DNA from: Acidobacteria bacterium AH-259-L09
Lineage (GTDB): Bacteria; Acidobacteriota; UBA6911; RPQK01
Assembly: GCA_027717875.1 (NCBI GenBank)
Contig: JALLOL010000067.1
Location: 1-10,886 of the forward strand
DNA length: 10,886 bases
Reading direction: 5' to 3'
A program made the translations under genes and the position numbers. Under the pieces are notes generated by a model. That model was not told the DNA's origin. It saw nothing but the letters and a program-made list of their open reading frames with translations, and did not search any database. Each line of letters opens with the position of its first letter. The first letter of the stretch is position 1. Of the stretch, positions 1 to 7,425 are shown one piece after another.

Positions 1-19
1 TGTGAGAAATACGGATTAG
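1..19 (-). repeat. Partial copy of the 3'-end repeat, downstream of recG
   Basis: On the minus strand this reads TAATCCGTATTTCTCACA. It matches the core of the repeat at 4612-4644 and 9831-9863 at 17 of 19 positions. The rest of the unit would lie beyond the left window edge. It sits about 34 nt past the recG stop codon, in the same orientation relative to recG as the other copies have to their upstream genes. The match was found by eye and is short, so it is less certain than the two full copies. Confidence 0.6.
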
Positions 20-52
20 GGAATCTGAAGTGTGTCTGTCAGTGTCTCTGCC

Positions 53-2179
53 TCATCCAACGTTGTACAGTCCGTAGCGCTCCTTCCACCATTGGGCAAA
101 CTCAGACAACACCTGCTCAGGGGGTTCAGCAGCCGATTCCAGGCATTGACTCAGATACTTTTCCGCTTCTTGCCGGGCTAGCTCTAACAGCTTGCGATCG
201 CGCACAATGTTCCCGAACAAAAACTCCGGAATTCCCGATTGGCGAGTACCGACAAATTCACCTGGTCCGCGAATTTCTAAGTCTTTTTCCGCAATTTCGA
301 ACCCGTCATTGGTCTTGCGCATAATGTTGAGTCTTTGGTAGGCCTCGCGAGAACGTGCACCCTCAGTCATCAAAATGCAAAGGCCGGGGTGTTTACCACG
401 ACCAATCCTCCCTCTTAATTGATGGAGCTGAGAAAGACCGAAACGCTCGGCATGTTCGATAACAGTCAGGGTTGCGTTGGGAACATCGATGCCCACTTCA
501 ATCACAGTTGTTGAGACCAGGACGTCAATCTCACCTGCCTTGAAGCGCCACATCAGGGTTTCTTTCTCGTCCGCTTTGAGCCGCCCATGCAACAAACCGA
601 CCGAATAATCGGGAAAGACGTCTTTTTGCAAGTGTTCGGCCATTTCAGTTGCTGCCCGGAGATCAACTTTTTCAGATTCTTCGATGAGCGGATAAACCAC
701 AAAAGCCTGGCGGCCCTTTTCCAACTCTCGGCCGACGGCGCGATAGACTTCCTGGCGGCTCTTCCCGGTCTTGACAAGAGTCCTGACCGGCTGCCTGCCC
801 GGCGGCATTTCGTCCAAGACCGACAGATCCAAATCCCCGTAAAGCGTCAAGGCTAGACTTCGAGGAATGGGAGTGGCGGTCATGACCAGGGTTTCCGGGC
901 GATCTCCTTTCTCCATCAGCTGCGATCTTTGCAGCACGCCAAAGCGCTGCTGCTCGTCGATCACCACCAGGCCTAAACTTTTGAAGTCAACTCCCTCTTG
1001 AATTAAAGCATGGGTCCCAATGAGGATATCGATTTCTCCTGATTCGATCTGAGCGAGAACAGACTCTCGTTCCTTTCCTTTAACCCGACTGGTCAGAAAA
1101 GCCAGCTGGTACCGTGTTTCACTCAAGTACTGGCGAATGTTGTTGTAATGTTGCTCAGCCAGGATTTCGGTAGGGGCCATGAGCGCAGCTTGACAGCCGT
1201 TTTCAATGACTACAATTATGGCCTGCAAGGCCACAATGGTCTTTCCCGATCCGACATCACCCTGAAGCAAGCGGTTCATGACCTTGGGGCTGCACAGGTC
1301 ATCCACGATCTCCTTCAGAACTCGTTTTTGAGCAGAGGTCGGGTGGAAAGGAAGGATCGACTTAATCACTTCACGAATTTTCTCTTTGATCCGGATCACC
1401 CTTTTCTTGGGAACAATCTGTCGCTGCTTCTTAGTGACGTGAAGCCCAAGTTGAAACAGGAAGAACTCCTCGAAAATGAATCGCTCATGGGCAGCCGTTT
1501 GGCTCGACTCGAGCTTTTTCAGATAAATATCCTTGGATAGCCTGGTACGAGGGCTGGGGAAATGAACCTCCTGAAAAGCCAGCCTGCGATCTGGAAATTT
1601 GTACTTTCTGAGAACCGAGGGGGGGAGTGGATCCTCCACCCGCTCCGGTAAATCATCTAACAACTGAAAAATGATCTGCCGCAGCATTCGGGTGCTCAAT
1701 TGACCTACCCTACGATAGATGGGGACAATACGGCCCGTATGCACCTTCCCGTTTGATCCCTGTTCGATGATCTCAAACTCGGGACTGACCATTGAAATCC
1801 CGAGACTGAAGTTGTCCACCCGGGGAACACCGTAAAGGATGACGGTCTGACCCTTACGGAGAACTTTGTCCAGGTAGGGCTGATTGAAGAACTTGACCTG
1901 TAAAGAACCGGAATCGTCCGTCACCAGCATCTCGAAGATTTTCATCTTTTTCATGGGAGTGGTGTACCCGCCAGTGACCGCAACTTTTCCTTGTATGACT
2001 GCTTCCTCCTCAGGTCTCAACTCTTTGATTCGCCGAAAGTTCGTTCTGTCTTCGTAACGAAAAGGCTTGTATTTGAGGAGATCCTCGGCAGTGTGAATTC
2101 CCACCCGGGAAAACATCTCGGCCCGTTTTGGCCCTACTCCCTTGATGTACTGTACGGGCGTCTCGAGCTTGACGGACAT
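53..2179 (-). CDS. recG: ATP-dependent DNA helicase RecG
   Basis: This is a full-length RecG of 708 residues, a cytoplasmic superfamily 2 DNA translocase that remodels stalled replication forks and branch-migrates Holliday junctions. The N-terminal wedge/OB region (about residues 1-250) contains a helix-hairpin-helix-like IKGVGPKRA (12-20). The motor follows: Walker A GDVGSGKT (307-314), APTEILAEQH (335-344), Walker B DEQQ (408-411), TATPIPRS (434-441), HGRLK (531-535), STTVIEVGIDVPNAT (556-570) and QLRGRIGRG (587-595). The C-terminal translocation hairpin region (GTRQSGIPEF, 644-653) is present. Walker B is DEQQ where many RecG proteins have DEQH. The start is an ATG 35 nt after the stop of the upstream radical SAM gene, so the two are probably co-transcribed. 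No strong Shine-Dalgarno is seen close to this ATG. Confidence 0.97.
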   Translation of the reverse strand: MSVKLETPVQYIKGVGPKRAEMFSRVGIHTAEDLLKYKPFRYEDRTNFRRIKELRPEEEAVIQGKVAVTGGYTTPMKKMKIFEMLVTDDSGSLQVKFFNQPYLDKVLRKGQTVILYGVPRVDNFSLGISMVSPEFEIIEQGSNGKVHTGRIVPIYRRVGQLSTRMLRQIIFQLLDDLPERVEDPLPPSVLRKYKFPDRRLAFQEVHFPSPRTRLSKDIYLKKLESSQTAAHERFIFEEFFLFQLGLHVTKKQRQIVPKKRVIRIKEKIREVIKSILPFHPTSAQKRVLKEIVDDLCSPKVMNRLLQGDVGSGKTIVALQAIIVVIENGCQAALMAPTEILAEQHYNNIRQYLSETRYQLAFLTSRVKGKERESVLAQIESGEIDILIGTHALIQEGVDFKSLGLVVIDEQQRFGVLQRSQLMEKGDRPETLVMTATPIPRSLALTLYGDLDLSVLDEMPPGRQPVRTLVKTGKSRQEVYRAVGRELEKGRQAFVVYPLIEESEKVDLRAATEMAEHLQKDVFPDYSVGLLHGRLKADEKETLMWRFKAGEIDVLVSTTVIEVGIDVPNATLTVIEHAERFGLSQLHQLRGRIGRGKHPGLCILMTEGARSREAYQRLNIMRKTNDGFEIAEKDLEIRGPGEFVGTRQSGIPEFLFGNIVRDRKLLELARQEAEKYLSQCLESAAEPPEQVLSEFAQWWKERYGLYNVG

Positions 2180-2214
2180 TTGTTTACCAGAATACTCCCG
2201 ACAGTGGAGACAGG

Positions 2215-3171
2215 CTAGCTCAATAAGGGCTGCTGAGGCACCCGAGTCTTTGTTTGAGAGCGAGATCGCTCCCCGAATCCATACTTCTTTTTCAGGGTGT
2301 TGACAAGGGAGCGCATTTTGTCTCGGTAGCGCCCGGGGGCATAGGAGCGGGCACCGTAGATTTGATGGTACTTTCGGTACAGATCGGGATGGTTCTGACG
2401 CAAGAAGCTGTAGAAGATTGTTTTGGCGGATTCTCTTAAGAACAAGACATTAGAAGAGACATAGTGGGCGCCATTCTGGCGAGCGGCGCGAACAACAGAC
2501 TCCAAGGTCTCGCGCGAGTCAGTGATCCCGGGCAGGATAGGCATGATAAAAATACCTGCACGAACACCGGCAGCAGTGATCTCCCTAAGAGCCGTCAACC
2601 GTGCTTGCGGGCGTGATGCCTTCGGCTCTAAGTTCGCCAGCAGATTAGCATCCAGGCTGCTCAGCGAGATGTTCACCTGGAAGTCATTCTTTTCAGCGAT
2701 TTTCTGAAACAAGTTGATGTCTCGCTTTACCAAAGAGGACTTGGTGGTGATGGAAAGGGAGAGTCCCTCAGTTTGAGCGAAGACGTTCAAAATTTTTCGA
2801 GTCAGGTGAAATTTGGCCTCGGCGGGCTGGTAGGGATCGGTTGCAGTACCCATCGCAATGTGTCTTCCCGCCACCCTCTTGTGATCAAGCGTTCGCAGCA
2901 AAACGTCAGCGGCCCGACTCTTCACGAAGATCTTTTTTTCAAACTCATCCCATTCCAGGTCCATGAACTCGTGGGTGTAACGAGCATAACAGTACGAGCA
3001 GCCGAACTCGCAGCCGCGGTATGGGTTAATGGTAAAGGTATCAGGCATCCGGTAGGTGTCACAGTAATTGAGAATGGATTTGCAGGAAAGCTCGAAATGC
3101 TGAACTCCATTCTTCTCCCTTAAAGCAGAGGGGGTATCCGGCGCTAGATCAAAGAGAGCCTCTTGTTTCAC
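2215..3171 (-). CDS. SPL-family (spore photoproduct lyase-like) radical SAM protein
   Basis: This 318-residue radical SAM enzyme belongs to the SplB-like group (COG1533). The [4Fe-4S]-binding CxxxCxxC motif is at C54, C58 and C61 within NPYRGCEFGCSYCYAR, followed by the family block GTATDPYQPAE (108-118). ITTKSSLVKRD and MPILPGITD mark later strands of the radical SAM barrel. Such proteins generate a 5'-deoxyadenosyl radical from SAM, but most non-spore SplB relatives have no assigned substrate, and none can be read here. The start is a GTG (3169-3171). An in-frame TAA lies six codons upstream and no ATG falls between, which limits the options. It precedes recG by 35 nt on the same strand. 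The C-terminus is basic (KKKYGFGERSRSQTKTR), which could suit nucleic-acid contact, but that is only suggestive. Confidence 0.88.
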   Translation of the reverse strand: MKQEALFDLAPDTPSALREKNGVQHFELSCKSILNYCDTYRMPDTFTINPYRGCEFGCSYCYARYTHEFMDLEWDEFEKKIFVKSRAADVLLRTLDHKRVAGRHIAMGTATDPYQPAEAKFHLTRKILNVFAQTEGLSLSITTKSSLVKRDINLFQKIAEKNDFQVNISLSSLDANLLANLEPKASRPQARLTALREITAAGVRAGIFIMPILPGITDSRETLESVVRAARQNGAHYVSSNVLFLRESAKTIFYSFLRQNHPDLYRKYHQIYGARSYAPGRYRDKMRSLVNTLKKKYGFGERSRSQTKTRVPQQPLLS

Positions 3172-3212
3172 CTTTTCTTCACCATCTTAACGTCAGGGAG
3201 CAGGCCTGTCAA

Positions 3213-3291
3213 GGGGTCAGACCTTGAGTTTTTAGTTTTTGATTTTTTGTAGTGCCAAAAATTAAAAACTCAAAACTCAAGGTCTGACCCC
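3213..3291. repeat. Large imperfect inverted repeat in the divergent intergenic region
   Basis: The left arm (3213-3249) and right arm (3256-3291) are near-perfect reverse complements around a 6-nt loop (3250-3255). The outer 20 bp pair perfectly, beginning GGGGTCAGACCTTGAG on the left. After that come one mismatch, seven pairs, another mismatch, and an A/T-rich inner stem with a one-base bulge. The element lies between the divergent radical SAM and enolase-like genes, upstream of both, so a terminator role for either gene is unlikely. No clear target-site duplication flanks it. Candidates are a small non-autonomous mobile element (MITE or REP-like) or a large cruciform regulatory site; the sequence alone does not decide. 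Confidence 0.85.
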
Positions 3292-3376
3292 ATCCCCTCC
3301 CTCCGTCGCGAAAAAGGGGATTACAAAACTCGCTGCCCGTGCTATCCTGCCGTTTAAATAAGAAGGGGGGTGAGAG

Positions 3377-3778
3377 ATGTCTTTCAGAGTTTCACGAAGA
3401 GAGTTTGTAACGAATTCCGCTTTGGCCTTACCGGCGGCCGGCGCCATTGGTCTACAGGGCACAGATACCCCGCCCCGAAGCATGAAACCCATGCGAATTG
3501 TCGGTCTGGAAGCAATATGGCTGAGCAAGCCGCTGAAGGAGCGCTTTTGGATGTCCCTTCGCCCCATCGGGGGCTACCGGCCCAAAGCCACCCGTCTCAT
3601 CTTGAAGGTCCATACCGATGCGGGAATCACCGGATATGGCGAGGGTAGAGGGGGAGCAGAACTCCTTAAAAAGGGCTTTCAAGAGCTTATCCTGGGTGAA
3701 GATCCCTTCATGGTGAAACGGATCTGGAACAGGATGTTCAAGACCACGATCAGCCGGGAGAGCGCCATTAAAGGGTGA
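3377..3778 (+). CDS. Tat-exported enolase-superfamily protein, N-terminal part (interrupted by in-frame TGA)
   Basis: This is the first part of a gene that would span 3377-4615 (412 residues) if codon 134, TGA at 3776-3778, were sense. It starts with ATG behind a purine-rich GGGGGGTGAGAG. The leader has a twin-arginine motif SRREFV (6-11) and a hydrophobic Ala/Gly/Leu stretch, predicting Tat export. What follows is the mandelate racemase/muconate lactonizing enzyme N-terminal capping domain, including TRLILKVHTDAGITGYGEG and the IWNRMFK helix. The open frame stops just before the barrel domain and resumes in the same frame with DQRETLRLMAAIDAALWD. The alignment with the family is therefore continuous, and a single TGG (Trp) to TGA change explains the break. 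On its own this fragment lacks every catalytic residue. Confidence 0.8.
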   Translation: MSFRVSRREFVTNSALALPAAGAIGLQGTDTPPRSMKPMRIVGLEAIWLSKPLKERFWMSLRPIGGYRPKATRLILKVHTDAGITGYGEGRGGAELLKKGFQELILGEDPFMVKRIWNRMFKTTISRESAIKG

Positions 3779-3802
3779 GACCAGAGAGAAACCCTCAGGT
3801 TA

Positions 3803-4615
3803 ATGGCAGCGATCGACGCGGCCCTTTGGGACATTATGGCAAAGGCAGCGGGACTCCCACTTTACAAGCTCTTGGGCGGGTACACGGATAAGATTCCGGT
3901 CTACGTGACAGGAGGCTATTACCGGGAAGGCAAGGGAATTCGCGAGTTAGTGGAAGAAATCGAGGGATACGTGGCCCAGGGATTTAATGCCGTCAAACTG
4001 AAAGTGGGAGGAGTCAGTGTGGACGAAGATGTCGAGCGCATCCGTGCCGTCCGCAAAGCCGTTGGAGATAACGTTCGAATCATGCTCGACGCCAACAAAG
4101 GGTGGGATGTACCCACAACCATCGAAGCCTCAAACAAACTCCACGAGTTGAACATCACCTGGCTGGAGGAGCCCCTGCACTGGTATGACGACGTACAGTC
4201 CTTGATCCGGGTGAAAAAGAACACTCGTATCCCTCTGGCTTCAGGCGAAGGTGAAATCACCAGATTTGGAGCGCGCATCCTGATGGAGACCGGAGCCATC
4301 GATTTCATGCAGTTTGACTGTCACAAGACTACAGGCATCACGGAGTGGTTAAAGATCGCCGGCATGGCCAGTATGTATCATATCTGGATGGCACCCCACC
4401 ATGAGCCTCCGCTGCACGGCCATCTATTGGGATCCGTCCCCAACGGCTACATTCTCGAATCGTTCGCAAATCCCGATCGGGATCCATTCTGGTTCGAAAT
4501 TTACGATCGCAAGCCCGTCATCAAAAACAGCATTCTCACACTGCCGGACGAACCCGGGATGGGCATTGAGTTCAACGCCAAGGCCTTGAGCAAATATGGA
4601 ACCAAGATTGTCTAG
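3803..4615 (+). CDS. Enolase-superfamily (mandelate racemase/MLE-like) barrel domain, C-terminal part of the interrupted gene
   Basis: This is the catalytic barrel of the interrupted gene beginning at 3377, in the same reading frame; in-frame codons actually continue from 3779. In full-length numbering the KxK acid/base pair is K207/K209 (VKLKVGG). The metal ligands are D238 in MLDANKG, E264/E265 in WLEEPL and E291 in ASGEGE. D314 (FDCHKTTG) and H341 (APHH) could form the Asp-His dyad. All expected catalytic positions are present, so the enzyme would be chemically competent if the TGA were read through or is an artefact. The family includes racemases, cycloisomerases and sugar-acid dehydratases, and the substrate is not assignable. 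The ATG at 3803 has no convincing ribosome-binding site, so independent translation is doubtful. The TAG stop lies inside the repeat at 4612-4644. Confidence 0.82.
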   Translation: MAAIDAALWDIMAKAAGLPLYKLLGGYTDKIPVYVTGGYYREGKGIRELVEEIEGYVAQGFNAVKLKVGGVSVDEDVERIRAVRKAVGDNVRIMLDANKGWDVPTTIEASNKLHELNITWLEEPLHWYDDVQSLIRVKKNTRIPLASGEGEITRFGARILMETGAIDFMQFDCHKTTGITEWLKIAGMASMYHIWMAPHHEPPLHGHLLGSVPNGYILESFANPDRDPFWFEIYDRKPVIKNSILTLPDEPGMGIEFNAKALSKYGTKIV

Positions 4616-4644
4616 TCCGCATTTCTCACACCGGCTCGTCACGA
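4612..4644 (+). repeat. 33-nt 3'-end repeat overlapping the enolase-like gene's stop codon
   Basis: The unit begins CTAG, in which TAG is the stop codon of the preceding gene, continues TCCGCATTTCTCACACC, and ends in TCGTCACGA, a 4-bp-arm palindrome with a one-base centre. It matches the reverse complement of 9831-9863 at 31 of 33 positions; the mismatches are at 4633 and 4635. Similarity stops sharply after the palindrome. Its placement at the stop codon and constant orientation suggest a functional 3' element, such as transcript-end processing, termination or protein binding, or a REP-like dispersed repeat. No long hairpin with a T-tract is visible, so a classical intrinsic terminator is unlikely. 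Confidence 0.82.
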
Positions 4645-4743
4645 CAGTCCAGTTTTTGGCATGAAACCGCGCACCAGACTGATGGGGAAGAAAAAGTGAA
4701 GTCAAGGAATCTGCGCTAGACCCAAACTTCCAGGAGTCGATCA

Positions 4744-5958
4744 ATGCGACGTCGAGAGTTTCTTCGCAACACTGTTTCCCTTTTGATGGGGACACAATTT
4801 TCACAAACACAAGGGCTCGCTGCAGCCAGTGATTTAAAAAAGTTAAAAATCACGCAAATTACCGAATTCCGGCACATCTGTCCCCGGCCGAAGGTCATCG
4901 GAAAAAACTCGCACCGGGACATTCATGGCAAGGAAACCCGCGAAAACGTCCTCCGCATTGCCACAAACCAAGGGATTGAAGGTATCGGCATCGGCAGTGC
5001 CCCTCCTGATAAGGCCCGGCAACTCATCGGGCATACCCTGGATGAGTATTGGAAACCGGACACGGGAGTGATCAGCCCATTGGAGCACGCTGATCATGCC
5101 CTTTTTGACCTGGTCGGCAAGGCCCTGAATCTACCGGCCTGGAAGCTCCTGGGCGGCCGCGGACCCGAATGGATACCGGTCTACGACGGTGGCATTTACT
5201 TTAACGATCTCTTACCCGAGTATCAGAACCAAGGCGTCGGACGCTTGCTGGAAGAGGTGGAAGAGAGCCTCAAAACAGGCCATCGGGCCTTTAAAATCAA
5301 AGTCGGCCGTGGCTTTAAGTGGATGGAGAAGGAAGCCGGCTTCCGCCGAGATGTGGAGGTGCTTCGGTCCATCCGTAAGCTAGTGGGCCCTCAGGTAAAG
5401 CTCATGGTGGACGCTAACAATGGTTTCGACCTGGAAACTGCCACACGCTTTCTTGACGCCGTAGGAGATGATTTGTTTTTCGTGGAAGAAATGTTCCCCG
5501 AAGACGTGAAGCAGGACCTGCGCTTAAAAGAGTACCTGAACAAGAAAGGATGGAACACCCGAGTGGCAGACGGGGAGTCTGCCAGGGAGGTGAGCCACTT
5601 TGATCCTTACATTGAGAACGAGGCACTCGATGTCCTTCAACCCGACATTCGCAGGTTCGGCCTGAGCCGGCAGTGGGAGCTGTCCCGAAATATGCAGGCT
5701 AAGCCCCACATCAAGCTGGCGCCCCACAACTGGGGTTCGTTCCTGGGGCTCCACATGGAACTCGTTCTGGCGCGCGGCATTCCCAACTTTCTCATGGCGG
5801 AACAGGACCGCAGCAGTAGCGAGCTGTTTGACACTTCCCAGTTTACGTTTAAAGAAGGCAGGATGCGTGTCCCGGATTTACCTGGCTGTGGGCTGATTGT
5901 GCGTGAGGATGTCTTCAAGAAAAAGTATCAAGAGCAGGCCCGGGTCGTTCGCGGGTGA
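4744..5958 (+). CDS. Tat-exported enolase-superfamily (mandelate racemase/MLE-like) protein
   Basis: This is an intact 404-residue protein. It starts with a Tat motif RRREFLRN (2-9) and a hydrophobic leader up to about residue 28, so periplasmic export is predicted. AGGAG (4732-4736) lies 7 nt before the ATG, which supports this start. After the capping domain, the barrel shows K184/K186 (FKIKVG), D223 and N225 (MVDANNG), E248/E249 (FFVEEM), E278 (ADGESA), D301 (LQPDIRRFG) and H328 (KLAPHNW). These are the expected acid/base and Mg2+ ligand positions of the superfamily. The family performs proton abstraction alpha to a carboxylate, as in racemases and acid-sugar dehydratases; the substrate is unknown. 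It is a divergent paralogue of the upstream gene and follows it after 128 nt. It ends with its own complete C-terminus (PDLPGCGLIVREDVFKKKY). Confidence 0.88.
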   Translation: MRRREFLRNTVSLLMGTQFSQTQGLAAASDLKKLKITQITEFRHICPRPKVIGKNSHRDIHGKETRENVLRIATNQGIEGIGIGSAPPDKARQLIGHTLDEYWKPDTGVISPLEHADHALFDLVGKALNLPAWKLLGGRGPEWIPVYDGGIYFNDLLPEYQNQGVGRLLEEVEESLKTGHRAFKIKVGRGFKWMEKEAGFRRDVEVLRSIRKLVGPQVKLMVDANNGFDLETATRFLDAVGDDLFFVEEMFPEDVKQDLRLKEYLNKKGWNTRVADGESAREVSHFDPYIENEALDVLQPDIRRFGLSRQWELSRNMQAKPHIKLAPHNWGSFLGLHMELVLARGIPNFLMAEQDRSSSELFDTSQFTFKEGRMRVPDLPGCGLIVREDVFKKKYQEQARVVRG

Positions 5959-5990
5959 TGTGCCCTCCCTGCTGGATTTTTGGGGCCCAC

Positions 5991-6140
5991 ATGCGGACCT
6001 ATGGGGATGGCTACCTTAACATAAGTCACAAACCGGGACTTGGTCTCGAAGTCGACGAGGCGACAGCCAAGAAATATCCCTATTTGCGGCGCTCGGGGCC
6101 GACGATAGGAAGACGGGATGGGACAGCCTGGCCCTATTGA
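5991..6140 (+). pseudogene. C-terminal remnant of a third enolase-superfamily gene
   Basis: About 49 codons between the second enolase-like gene and the peptidase encode a recognisable mandelate racemase-type tail. They contain DGYLNISHKPGLGLEVDEA, then AKKYPYLRR, then RRDGTAW before a TGA stop. The family's usual ending is a DGY(V/L)xxPxKPGLGxE segment followed by an RxDGTxxxW-like terminus. The barrel and capping domain are missing, and the preceding gene already has its own C-terminus, so this is not simply a frameshifted end of that gene. The frame is open from a GTG at 5955, but residues before about 5991 show no family resemblance. A deletion or insertion that removed the rest of a tandem paralogue is the simplest reading. 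Confidence 0.65.
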
Positions 6141-6142
6141 TA

Positions 6143-6148
6143 AGGAGG
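6143..6148 (+). promoter_or_regulatory. Strong Shine-Dalgarno for the prolyl oligopeptidase gene
   Basis: A perfect AGGAGG lies 5 nt before the ATG at 6154. It begins three bases after the remnant's stop codon and fixes the start of the peptidase gene, including its leader peptide. Confidence 0.8.
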
Positions 6149-6153
6149 AATAA

Positions 6154-7362
6154 ATGGAAGCCGAAATCACGAATGGTCAGCAGAACCCTCGTCGTCCCTC
6201 GGTTTTTTGTTGGCTAGCACTGCCACTACTGCTGGCGACGCCGCTGCTCTGGGCCCAGACCACAACAGCCAGGAAGGCGCCCGAGACGCGGCGCGACAAC
6301 GTCAAGGAAGTCCTGCACGGAGCTGAGCTTGTCGATCCCTTCCGCTGGCTCGAAGACCAAGAGAGTCCGGAGACGCGGGCCTGGATCGAAGCGCAGAACC
6401 AATACAGTGACTCCATCCTCAGTGCCTTGCCGGGCCGTGAACGGCTCCAGCGGCGGCTCACCGAGTTGATGAAAGTCGACACCATCGGCGTCCCCCGCGA
6501 GCGCAACGGCCGCTACTTCTTCTCCAAGAGAGGCGCCGACCAGGACCTGTCGGTGATCTACATGCGCAAAGGGCTCACCGGCGAGGACGTGGCCCTGATC
6601 GACCCCCACCCGTGGAGCCCCGACCACAGCACGGCCGTCACCCTGATGGACGTCTCGCAAGACGGTACGCTTGTGGCCTACGGCGTCCGGCGGGGCGGGG
6701 AAGACGAAGTCGCTGTCCATCTGCTGGACGTTGACACGCGCAAGACCTTGCCGGACAGCTTGTCCCGGGCGCGCTACTTCGGCATCTCGCTCAAGCCTGA
6801 CAACAGTGGTTTCTACTACACCCGCCACGATAAGCAGGGCTCGCGCGTGTACTATCACGCCCTTGGCACTGACCCGGCCCGGGATCGACAAATCTTCGGC
6901 GATGGCTACGGGCCCGATAAGATCATTCTTGCTTCTCTCTCAGACGACGGCCGCACCTTGGTCTTCCACGTTCTGCACGGCTCCTCGGCCGACAGAACCG
7001 AAATCTACTTTCAAGACCTGGCCCATCAGGGGTCCATCGCCACGGTCGTCAATGACATTGACGCTCGTTTTTTCGCCGAGCTGGGCGGCGAGCGCCTCTT
7101 CGTGCACACCAACTGGAAGGCACCCAACGGCCGCCTCCTGGCCGTCGACCTGAAGAGCCCAGCCCACGAGCACTGGCGGGAGATCATCCCGGAAAGCGAA
7201 GCCGTCATTGAGGGAGTTTCCCTGGTCGGCGGCAAGATCTTTGTCCACTATCTCGAAAACGTCCGCTCGGCGGTGAAGGTCTTTACCCCCGAGGGCGATT
7301 TGGTGCGAACCATCGCTTTTTCTGCCCTGGGCTCGGTCAGAAGCTTGAGCGGGCGTTGGTAG
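6154..7362 (+). CDS. Prolyl oligopeptidase (S9A), N-terminal and beta-propeller part (interrupted by in-frame TAG)
   Basis: This is the first part of a gene spanning 6154-8406. Residues 1-34 form an export leader: a charged n-region with RR at 13-14, the hydrophobic stretch VFCWLALPLLLATPLLWA, and likely cleavage after A34. The S9A signature DNVKEVLHGAELVDPFRWLED, with further cap-domain sequence after it, follows; the propeller runs from about residue 110 to the break. Codon 403 (7360-7362) is TAG. The frame continues at once with KNEAFYVFTSFHIPTTIYRYD, exactly the family sequence expected there, so one base change (for example GAG or CAG to TAG) accounts for it. This part lacks the catalytic domain. 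Sampled lines here run about 65-68% GC, against about 46-52% in sampled lines from recG and the first enolase-like gene, which may indicate a different origin. Confidence 0.82.
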   Translation: MEAEITNGQQNPRRPSVFCWLALPLLLATPLLWAQTTTARKAPETRRDNVKEVLHGAELVDPFRWLEDQESPETRAWIEAQNQYSDSILSALPGRERLQRRLTELMKVDTIGVPRERNGRYFFSKRGADQDLSVIYMRKGLTGEDVALIDPHPWSPDHSTAVTLMDVSQDGTLVAYGVRRGGEDEVAVHLLDVDTRKTLPDSLSRARYFGISLKPDNSGFYYTRHDKQGSRVYYHALGTDPARDRQIFGDGYGPDKIILASLSDDGRTLVFHVLHGSSADRTEIYFQDLAHQGSIATVVNDIDARFFAELGGERLFVHTNWKAPNGRLLAVDLKSPAHEHWREIIPESEAVIEGVSLVGGKIFVHYLENVRSAVKVFTPEGDLVRTIAFSALGSVRSLSGRW

Positions 7363-7425
7363 AAGAACGAAGCGTTCTACGTCTTCACTTCCTTCCACAT
7401 TCCCACCACCATTTACCGCTACGAC

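Noticed and set aside
3321..3348. A possible sigma-70-like promoter before the first enolase-like gene: TTACAA, 16 nt, TATCCT
   Set aside because: The -35 box matches the consensus at only 3 of 6 positions and the -10 box at 4 of 6. Such a pair is expected by chance in a region this size.
3776..3778. Selenocysteine read at the in-frame TGA
   Set aside because: No convincing hairpin of the bacterial SECIS kind is visible just after the codon, the family has no known selenocysteine there, and a Trp codon fits the position.
6226..6891. A 221-codon open frame on the minus strand opposite the peptidase gene
   Set aside because: It is antisense to clear S9A propeller sequence in GC-rich DNA, where long spurious open frames are common, and its translation shows no recognisable domain.
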